Shown here: piece after piece, positions 57,558 to 64,000 of the stretch
Position numbering within the stretch: the first letter of the stretch is position 1
Layout: each line of letters opens with the position of its first letter
Assembly: GCA_023053575.1 (NCBI GenBank)
Contig: JAKZAP010000011.1
Location: 4,464,001 to 4,528,000 of the forward strand
DNA from: Branchinecta lynchi
Taxonomy: Eukaryota > Arthropoda > Branchiopoda > Anostraca > Branchinectidae
Length of the DNA stretch: 64,000 nucleotides
Reading direction: 5' to 3'
Made by a program: the position numbers and the translations under genes
The notes under the pieces: model-generated
What the model saw: the letters and a program-made list of their open reading frames with translations, nothing else
Databases searched by the model: none
What the model was told of the DNA's origin: nothing

Positions 57558-57840
57558 CTAAACGAAAAGACATAAGAGCGTTAAAGTCCCAGCTATAAAG
57601 GACCTGTTACAATCAATCAAATTTATTTCCAAATACTTTAAAGCTAGAAGAGGAATAAAAGTTAAATAAAAGTTAATAAAAGTTGACCGGGCAAATAAAT
57701 ATAACACATACCGGAGAGGAGAAGGGAATGATTCTGGTACCGGGCGGACTGCCATGTTAAATGGTCTACCGGAAGCCAAGGATATTTTTATAAAAACCCT
57801 TTTAGGTGTTATTTCTCGTGAGATACAAAACATAGACTGA
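57558..57840 (-). mobile_element. Probable LINE 3' end, minus strand
   Basis: 'attcctcttctagctttaaa' and a TTGATTGA tail match the tail near 28860-28980. The frame above it (57600-57833) may be the last part of an RT ORF but carries no diagnostic motif. Confidence 0.45.
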
Positions 57841-58469
57841 AGATAGGTTCTGATAGCCTAGTCAGACGAAGACTAGCTTGATCCAAAATCTGGTGAAACT
57901 CCCGCTGAACCTTCATTACATCTATATCTTACAACGTCGTCAGAGCTACGATAAAATCCGTTTAGTGAGAACGTGAATCTTACGAGTGTCAATCTAATTT
58001 ACTGGCAAGGAGTTTTCACAATACAAAGAAACGGTGAGCACAAACTAATAAGAAAGGCAAAGAATCGTTTATGAAGTTCAGGAACCACGACATCTCTGAA
58101 CTCTTGTAATACACAAGAAAAGAAAATTCGTATAGGCCTTATTAACTCTTGCCGCTAGGATTTATTCGGCGATATTCTTTCATTATATAGACTTGACTTT
58201 CGGACATATTATGTATGAGTCTATGGAACTGAATGATTTAAGGCGGGAAATATTTGGAGTAAATGAGTGTGATTAGGAATGGATGGAGAAATGCTGAAGG
58301 GTGAATGTTTTACCACTATAAGGAAGGTGGGTAGATTCCTCAAGTTGTCTATGACTCACAGAGAAATTTGTGTAGTTTTAAGTGATCGTTCTAATTATTT
58401 TGTATGTTTTTCTTTGTATTGCCATGTTCCCTGGGATTTTAGAGTGATAAATATTATATCATATCATAC

Positions 58470-58807
58470 CTGTAACGCATCAGCATGCCTCTTCGACACC
58501 GCAGTAACACATCCTACTTCCACCGTATTAGCCAAGGCACTCTTCGCCGCTGAGTAGGGCTGCCACCACTCGACGAGATTGAGGCACAGACCGAGATGGA
58601 AGCAGGCAATCCAGTTATCAGGAAGAAAACGGTCAACAATTTCCCTCATTTTGGCCGGCTGATTACTGAGCATCTCAGGAGCGAAAAAGAGACATATGAT
58701 CAGCATTCCCGCTTGAGTGGACAGCGCGGCTGTTCTGTGCTCTGGATGGGGAAAGGCAGAGGTCTGGTTGTAGATATCTGCTGACCGAAGTGTCCCAACG
58801 ACGTGGT
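58470..58807 (-). CDS. WASHC5: Strumpellin (WASH complex subunit 5), first exon seen; gene overview
   Basis: Strumpellin is the scaffold of the WASH complex, which activates Arp2/3 on endosomes. The join on the minus strand is 58807..58470, 55945..55423, 51933..51663, 47307..47091, 42562..42302, 35721..35232, 33895..33712 and 26371..26160. Phases agree at every junction, giving about 832 residues. This exon (acceptor TAATTTTAG, donor TTACAG^GTATGA) encodes RSADIYNQTSAFPHPEHR, then PAKMREIVDRFLPDNW and WWQPYSAAKSALANTVEV. The human counterparts are RSDDIYNQ, HQAKMREIVDKYFPDNW and AWEPYKAAKTALNNTLDL. About 240 N-terminal residues are missing and not found above 58807. Introns of 1.3 to 7.3 kb are filled with transposons. 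Human WASHC5 is linked to spastic paraplegia 8. Confidence 0.96.
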
Positions 58808-59692
58808 CTAAAATTAACGTAAAACCATGAACACACGTGTCTCCTAACTCACGACCGAAGTAACATCAATCACTAACTGGACAGTCGCTTGCATTCGCTC
58901 CGTAATCAAACGTTTCAGCCATGCGAATCGATTACAGCCGGTGTCTGTCGGCAAATTAGTTGCGTTTTTGCAGATGTTACCTTAAACTACCTTAAATAGC
59001 ACTTGCAGAATAGAATAGAATAGTAACCTATTCGCTCACATTTTCACGGTTGCAAAACCAAAATTGGTGAGTACTATCTATAAAATATACATTTGAAAGC
59101 AGGTACACAAAAGCAAATTAAAAGTATGTATCCCGATGAGTAGTGTTGTGTCGGTCTCTATGTCAAGCGTCGAACTATCTCTATGTACATAGCAACGGAA
59201 ATAGAATCCTTCAGTATTTCTAGTTTTTAATGGAAGAGACGTAAGTTACAGCATGAACCATACCTTGATTTAAACCTTGATTCATACTAACTTCAAGCAC
59301 TGAACTATGTTCCTAGCTTTTAATGGCACAAGTGATCGATCCAGAGCTAAATTCAAGAGTTACAACATTCGAGCACTAAATATAGCATGAATCACGCCTA
59401 TATTTAAGCCTGGATATGCAATCTTCACTTGTGCGAAATATACTATATAAGCTCTCTCTAGTCTTAGCGCTGGGTCTATCGTCATTCATTATTTGTCTAC
59501 GTTACTTACCAGTCAGTCATTATTTAGACTGTCGCTATTATCAACAGTGATTGTATTTACCCGGATTGGGATTTACATTATACAGAGTAAGTCTGAAATA
59601 AAGCTATTGGTATGTTAACGTAAAGCCTAGTCTACTATCACCCTTACTTACACGCCGCCTCACAGGCTACGGTTACGCTACCTAAAGATATA
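58808..59692. other. Region upstream of the first strumpellin exon seen
   Basis: No exon for the N-terminal part was found. A minus-strand frame near 58850-58950 (NRFAWLKRLITERMQATVQ) looks protein-like and ends at a GTGAGT donor, but its phase does not fit strumpellin and I do not recognise it. A loose family F end lies near 58960. Confidence 0.4.
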
Positions 59693-59874
59693 AGGTGCGT
59701 TTTTTTTTTAATGTAGTTTCGTTGTAGTTTCACTGTAGTTTGTCTTACTTTTGTTTCAGTTATGAAAGTACAGTATGCGTCGTGGACAAATAAAACGGTA
59801 CACATACTGTACTATCATAACTGAAACAAAAGTACGTCAAACTACAGCGAAACTACATAAAAAAAAACGCACCT
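59693..59874. mobile_element. Near-perfect long hairpin (foldback MITE)
   Basis: It begins AGGTGCGTTTTTTTTT and ends with AAAAAAAAACGCACCT. Arms of about 85 bp include 'cttttgtttcagttatgaaa' mirrored by 'cataactgaaacaaaag'. The loop is only a few bases around 'gcgtcgtggacaaataaaac'. Confidence 0.88.
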
Positions 59875-60020
59875 ATAGTCTACTACCACCCTCGTTTACC
59901 CTAAGCCTACGGCGTACGCTCTATCTTCAGATACAACAGTAGCTTGCGGATGATGATTGTGCTATACTCTGGTTGCTGCTTCCGGGGCCCACCAGTCCTC
60001 TTTCCAGGCTGCCCGCGCTA

Positions 60021-60288
60021 GAGCCTCGTTTTTGTTGCAATAGCGCTGCTGCAGCACTTCTTTGCTTTTGCATAATATGCGTTTTTGGATTCACTTTCTT
60101 TTTGGTTGAAGCGGCAGCGCTGCAGCACCTTGCAGGGAAGCCCGGACTTGGTCGGGGAGCAAGTCCGTGATTCTCGAGAAGCGCTGCTGTCTTCCTCAGA
60201 AGCGCTGCAGTGCAAAAACGGATGTAGGAAGAATCAGTCCGGAATCGGCCGAGAAGTGGACCTGCAGCATGCAACAAAAACGAGGCTC
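60021..60288. mobile_element. MITE family E, copy 2
   Basis: GAGCCTCGTTTTTGTTGCA and its inverse at the ends, 268 bp. The same interior words as 56021-56299 in inverted order. Inserted next to a LINE RT fragment. Confidence 0.88.
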
Positions 60289-60436
60289 AGTTGTCATCTA
60301 GTCGCTTTTTGAAACCTTCGTGTGTTTCGCTGGTGACAGTTGGTTCGGACAAGCTGTTCCATAGGGCAGCTCGGTTACTGAAGAAGTGCTGGCGAACACG
60401 AGAGGTGTAGAACCTTCTCGGCAGTTTAGGGATTAA
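60288..60436 (-). mobile_element. LINE RT C-terminus remnant
   Basis: The minus frame reads LPRRFYTSRVRQHFFSNRAA, then LWNSLSEPTV and FKKRLDDN with a TGA stop. This is the classic final segment of CR1/jockey reverse transcriptases (FF.NR...LWN.L...FK..LD). Confidence 0.8.
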
Positions 60437-60437
60437 G

Positions 60438-60740
60438 ATACCGCGGTTTGCGGTTACTGAGTATCTGGACAGTTACCGTGATATCTCACAATGTTGTCTC
60501 ATTATCATCATCACCATTTATCAAAACAAGAGCCTGGGTTTTAGTCAAATTGGTGGGAAAGAAGTTTGAGACTATGTGAGTGGATTTAAGCATTTATTTT
60601 GCGGTGACTTCTAAAACGCGAATTCGGTGTCGGTTTTGCAAAGCAACCGTAGTATTAAATACCAAGGTAACTGCAAAAACGACAAAAATGCAAACCCCGT
60701 TACCGTGGTATCAGACGCCATAGCATCGGCAAAAACGCAA
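60438..60740. mobile_element. Inverted-repeat element F, copy 2
   Basis: 'agtatctggacagttaccgt', 'gaaagaagtttgagactatg' and the end GCATCGGCAAAAACGCAA match 20264-20589. The left terminal repeat is degenerate. Confidence 0.7.
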
Positions 60741-60940
60741 ATATCGAGCGTGTTCACCCTACTTACCGTAGTTGCTACACATGACGTCACGAATTTCTTC
60801 TTTGCGTCAAGGCATATTTCTTTGCGTTAACGCATGCCACGGGCTAATCTAGCCAATCACGTTACAGAGAGTATTCATTCAGCACTCGTGCGCGCAACAT
60901 CTCATGCTGCTGTGCTGTGTGTAGAGCCTCTTACGTCACG

Positions 60941-62041
60941 ATGTCTGGACAGAATGAGAACCTGTATTATTCGCCCGTGTTAAATTTCGTTCAGCGAAAT
61001 AAGGAAGAGGGAATCGAAGATGAGATTATCAAGAGATTTGGAGCGGAGTTTTTCGATAGCGAAGCGATTGTGATCGCAAAGAAATGCCTAGGCTCAAAGC
61101 TGGATCCTGATGCGCTTTTTCAGAAGCGAACTGGAGCGAAGGCACCTTCTAGTCACCTCGGAGATATCTTGGACATGCTGAGAAAAGGTGATTCAGTCTG
61201 TTTTTCTATTCCGACTTTCGTCATTCGAAGCCCTTCGGAAGTGCCAGTTATACCAGCTTCGGCCTACTCGGCTTTGCTCTCGAAAGTAAATGAACTGAAC
61301 TTGCACCTAAAGAGTATTTCAAATCAGTTCGAGTCTTATTCAGCCAGTTTTCCACCGCTACCCCAGCCTGGGGCTGCTGCCTCTTCTCTACTGAATAGCC
61401 ATGCCACAGTGATTGTTTCAAACCTTCCTCAAACGGTTTGTGACCCCAAAAGTCGAAAGGAATTTTTGGACCAATTATCAGGTCACGAGTCAGTAGCCAG
61501 CGTCCACCCACGAGGCGACAAGTTGTATGTCAACATCGAAAAATCTGTCATTTCGGATTTTTGCAATTCGATCAGTGCAACCGCTTCGGGTGCTACTACA
61601 AAAACCGTGCTTAAGCGTCACCTTGGGACTGTTAGAGGTATCCCTGAAGATTTTGACGTTGCTGGACTAAATTCGTACCCCGGTGTGACCGAAGCCACTC
61701 GTTTCGGCTCTTCACAAACAGTTAAGCTGGAGTTTTCGGACACGTTTGCAAAAAGCAATGCCCTCAAGAACGGCCTGAAAATAGGTTACGAAATATTCCG
61801 TGTGTACGATTTCGTCAGTGTACCCCGGTGCTGCTTCAAATGCAGATCTCCAGATCACATGAAGAACGATTGTACCAGTCCTGTTGATAAATGTGCTCGC
61901 TGTGCCGGTAATCATACCGCCTCTAAGGAATCGCCTTGCCGAAATAGCCCCAAGTGTGCGAACTGCAACGGTGATCATACATCTTTTAGTCTGAAATGCC
62001 CTGTGCTGAAGTCTCGCGTTTCAAGCAGTGCCCGAAAATGA
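60941..62041 (+). CDS. LINE ORF1: RNA-binding, three zinc knuckles
   Basis: Met at 60941 (MSGQNENLYYSPVL) is preferred over upstream non-ATG codons. 366 residues. The middle (VIVSNLPQTVCDPKSRKEFL) resembles an RRM-like fold. The C-terminus has CFKCRSPDHMKNDC (CX2CX4HX4C), then CARCAGNHTASKESPC and CANCNGDHTSFSLKC. This arrangement is typical of ORF1 of CR1/jockey-group non-LTR elements, where the protein binds the element RNA. The stop TGA overlaps the ORF2 start (ATGA). Confidence 0.93.
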   Translation: MSGQNENLYYSPVLNFVQRNKEEGIEDEIIKRFGAEFFDSEAIVIAKKCLGSKLDPDALFQKRTGAKAPSSHLGDILDMLRKGDSVCFSIPTFVIRSPSEVPVIPASAYSALLSKVNELNLHLKSISNQFESYSASFPPLPQPGAAASSLLNSHATVIVSNLPQTVCDPKSRKEFLDQLSGHESVASVHPRGDKLYVNIEKSVISDFCNSISATASGATTKTVLKRHLGTVRGIPEDFDVAGLNSYPGVTEATRFGSSQTVKLEFSDTFAKSNALKNGLKIGYEIFRVYDFVSVPRCCFKCRSPDHMKNDCTSPVDKCARCAGNHTASKESPCRNSPKCANCNGDHTSFSLKCPVLKSRVSSSARK

Positions 62042-64000
62042 CTGAGTCCCTTTCAGCTGTCTCTTATAACATAAATGGTACAAGAAGAAAAGAGCATGTT
62101 ATTGACGAACTTTTGTGTAATTATGACATTGTCTGCTTGCAAGAACACTTATTATCGTCGGCTAATACAAACCTGCTAAAAAGAAGTGCTAATCATGTCG
62201 TTTTCGTATCGGCGGCACGTACTACTTTCGGACGGCCGTCGGGTGGGCTTGCATGCATTTTGAACCAGAATAGCGTTGCTTGCTATTCGCCTGCACTTTT
62301 TCACAGTGATTCTAACCTTTTGGCCGTGCGGATTAACGATTTAGTAATCGTTAATGTCTACTTACCTTGTGATAGAAAATCGGTCCAGTCTCTTAACAGA
62401 TTCGCTAAGACTTGCAGTGTGTTACAGAAACTTTTGGAATCTGTGTCAAGTCAAGGTTATCGTTTCTTGATTGCGGGGGACTTTAACGCTGATCTGCTTT
62501 CGTCTAATATTCGTTCGGACTTGATATTTGATTCTCTGCCCCAGTTTAAGCTGGTCGAAAAAACATGTATTTATTCATATCTTCATCATTCCGGGAGTAA
62601 AAGTAATATCGATCATGTTGTTTGTTCTCCAGGTCTACCCGTTTCTACCGTAACCGTTCATGAAGATCACTGCGATTTAGATCACCTACCGATTTCGTTT
62701 GTTTTTCAACTACCGATTTGTTCCAATCGTAATGCCTCGCAAGCAGAGCGAAAGTGGGTTTTTCGGCAAAATTGGAATAAGATAAATTTGCCACTGTATA
62801 TTTCTACGCTGACTATGCTACTTGCTACGATTCAAGTTCCTTTCCACCTCCTACAGCTTAGTTGGAAGTCTTCAAACGATAAGAAAACTTTAAATGATTA
62901 TTATCTTAACATAGTATCTTGTCTTAAGACAGCTGAATTGTCTGCTGTTCCACAGGAGCGAGTCAGGCGAAAAACGCGTAAACCGGAATGGTTGTGGGAT
63001 CCCGAACTGAAATCGGTTAAAAATAAAGCAAAGTTTTGGCTGCGTATTTGGGTCTCTTGTGATCGTCCGTCTGAAGGGGTTATTCACCAAATAAAACAAA
63101 AGACTAAATTAGAATACAAAAAATATTTACGTTCTACTAAATCAAAAATATCGAATTTCCCGTTAAGTAAATCTGATTGGCAAAAGGTAATTAATTCTGA
63201 GAAACTGGATGTTTCTTCCGGTACAAGCCCGATTAGTGCTAGTGCGTGGTATAGTTATTATAGTCAAATTTTCAGTTCAGTTAATCATCACATCCACTCG
63301 GTCTTTTCGAAACTTCTTATTGCCGCGCTTCCCGTATCGCTGAGCCAGACCCAGATTCTGCCAGTTGAGCTCTCTGTGGTTCAGCAGGCAGTGAAAAGGC
63401 TTAAATCCAATTCTCTGGACTGTGATGGTATTTCTGCTAACCATTTGAAAGTTGATTGCCCGCTTCTTTTTCAACATTTGCAGCTGCTTTTCCAAATGTG
63501 CTTGTGTACGTCTGCGGTACCGAAAAGCTTTCTATGTGGGTCCGTAACGTCAATCCTCAAAAGAGGGAAACCTCCTAATGATTGCGCGTCTTATCGACCA
63601 ATAACCGTGTCATGCAATCTCAGTAAAGTGTTAGAATATGTTCTTCTCCCTTCGTTTTCAAGTGCACATTTTGGCGAAAATCAGCTTGGTTTCTCATCTG
63701 GGGTAGGGTGTCAGCAAGCCCATCGAGTTCTAGCTAATCTTCTTATTGACGCGACAAAAAAGGGATATGAACTCCATTTATGCGCCTTAGATCTTTCCAA
63801 GGCCTTTGACAGTGTCGTTCACTCACAAGCCCTGTTCTCCCTTTTTAGTCACGGTATTAATCTTTCTTTGGTTTTTCTCCTTCGTTACTGGTATGCTAAT
63901 TCTTTTCTGAGGTTAAAGACGGATGGGGTTATATCTGATTCTAAAATTCCGGTACGACGTGGTGTCAGACAAGGTGCTGTCCTTTCCCCTTCTATCTTTA
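62038..64000 (+). CDS. LINE ORF2: endonuclease and reverse transcriptase (runs off window)
   Basis: It starts with the ATG in ATGA that overlaps the ORF1 stop and stays open for 654 codons to the edge. Apurinic-type endonuclease motifs: AVSYNINGTRRKEHV, DIVCLQEHLL (catalytic Glu), FLIAGDFNAD and the IDHVV and DHLPISF strings. RT motifs: LKSNSLDCDGISANHLK, GKPPNDCASYRPIT, CALDLSKAFDSVVHS (motif A Asp) and RRGVRQGAVLSP (motif B). The catalytic YADD-type box would lie beyond 64000. No stop or frameshift was seen, so this copy may be autonomous and young. Its clade is unassigned. Confidence 0.95.
   Translation, partial: MTESLSAVSYNINGTRRKEHVIDELLCNYDIVCLQEHLLSSANTNLLKRSANHVVFVSAARTTFGRPSGGLACILNQNSVACYSPALFHSDSNLLAVRINDLVIVNVYLPCDRKSVQSLNRFAKTCSVLQKLLESVSSQGYRFLIAGDFNADLLSSNIRSDLIFDSLPQFKLVEKTCIYSYLHHSGSKSNIDHVVCSPGLPVSTVTVHEDHCDLDHLPISFVFQLPICSNRNASQAERKWVFRQNWNKINLPLYISTLTMLLATIQVPFHLLQLSWKSSNDKKTLNDYYLNIVSCLKTAELSAVPQERVRRKTRKPEWLWDPELKSVKNKAKFWLRIWVSCDRPSEGVIHQIKQKTKLEYKKYLRSTKSKISNFPLSKSDWQKVINSEKLDVSSGTSPISASAWYSYYSQIFSSVNHHIHSVFSKLLIAALPVSLSQTQILPVELSVVQQAVKRLKSNSLDCDGISANHLKVDCPLLFQHLQLLFQMCLCTSAVPKSFLCGSVTSILKRGKPPNDCASYRPITVSCNLSKVLEYVLLPSFSSAHFGENQLGFSSGVGCQQAHRVLANLLIDATKKGYELHLCALDLSKAFDSVVHSQALFSLFSHGINLSLVFLLRYWYANSFLRLKTDGVISDSKIPVRRGVRQGAVLSPSIF

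Overview
This is nuclear DNA of a multicellular animal. Genes are split by GT-AG introns, exons are far apart, and most of the window is transposon and repeat DNA. The two host genes (a RIC-3-type receptor chaperone and the WASH-complex subunit strumpellin) point to a metazoan. MADF-like and CCHC-LINE sequences fit an invertebrate, but I cannot name the species or phylum.

Host gene 1 (+ strand, 3450-19606, 5' end not seen) is spliced here from eight exons with compatible phases. It encodes about 2,290 residues from the first visible Met. A short coiled coil with a RIC-3-like ETEAAME core lies between two very large acidic, Ser/Thr/Glu-rich exons (3.8 kb and 2.3 kb). Known RIC-3 proteins are usually a few hundred residues, so this would be a giant form. 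Host gene 2 (- strand, 58807 down to 26160, both ends missing) is strumpellin/WASHC5. Eight exons with matching phases give about 832 residues colinear with the middle of the protein. The two genes converge; the strumpellin C-terminal exon was not found between 19607 and 26160. A separate MADF-domain exon lies on the - strand at 25866-26012.

Mobile DNA fills the rest. At the right edge (60941-64000) is an open, intact-looking LINE: ORF1 with three zinc knuckles overlaps ORF2 (endonuclease plus reverse transcriptase) by ATGA, and ORF2 runs off the window. Truncated LINE 3' ends with AAAT-type tails are scattered through the introns, and one reverse transcriptase copy (36401-38230) is riddled with stops and split by another insertion. 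Several hAT-type elements are delimited by 8-bp target duplications (22593-25421, 23208-23640, 52087-52417).

Two further families (called A and B here) carry internal tandem arrays (about 137-bp and 281-bp units). Family A has GGGATCCC-palindrome ends and family B has a 3' hairpin. Others are foldback or MITE families. Nesting gives a relative age order: LINEs sit inside family A, family A sits inside a foldback element, and a 280-bp MITE sits inside a hAT MITE. Several elements end only 20-35 bp from strumpellin splice sites. I see no rRNA, CRISPR array, intact tRNA or virus-like gene.
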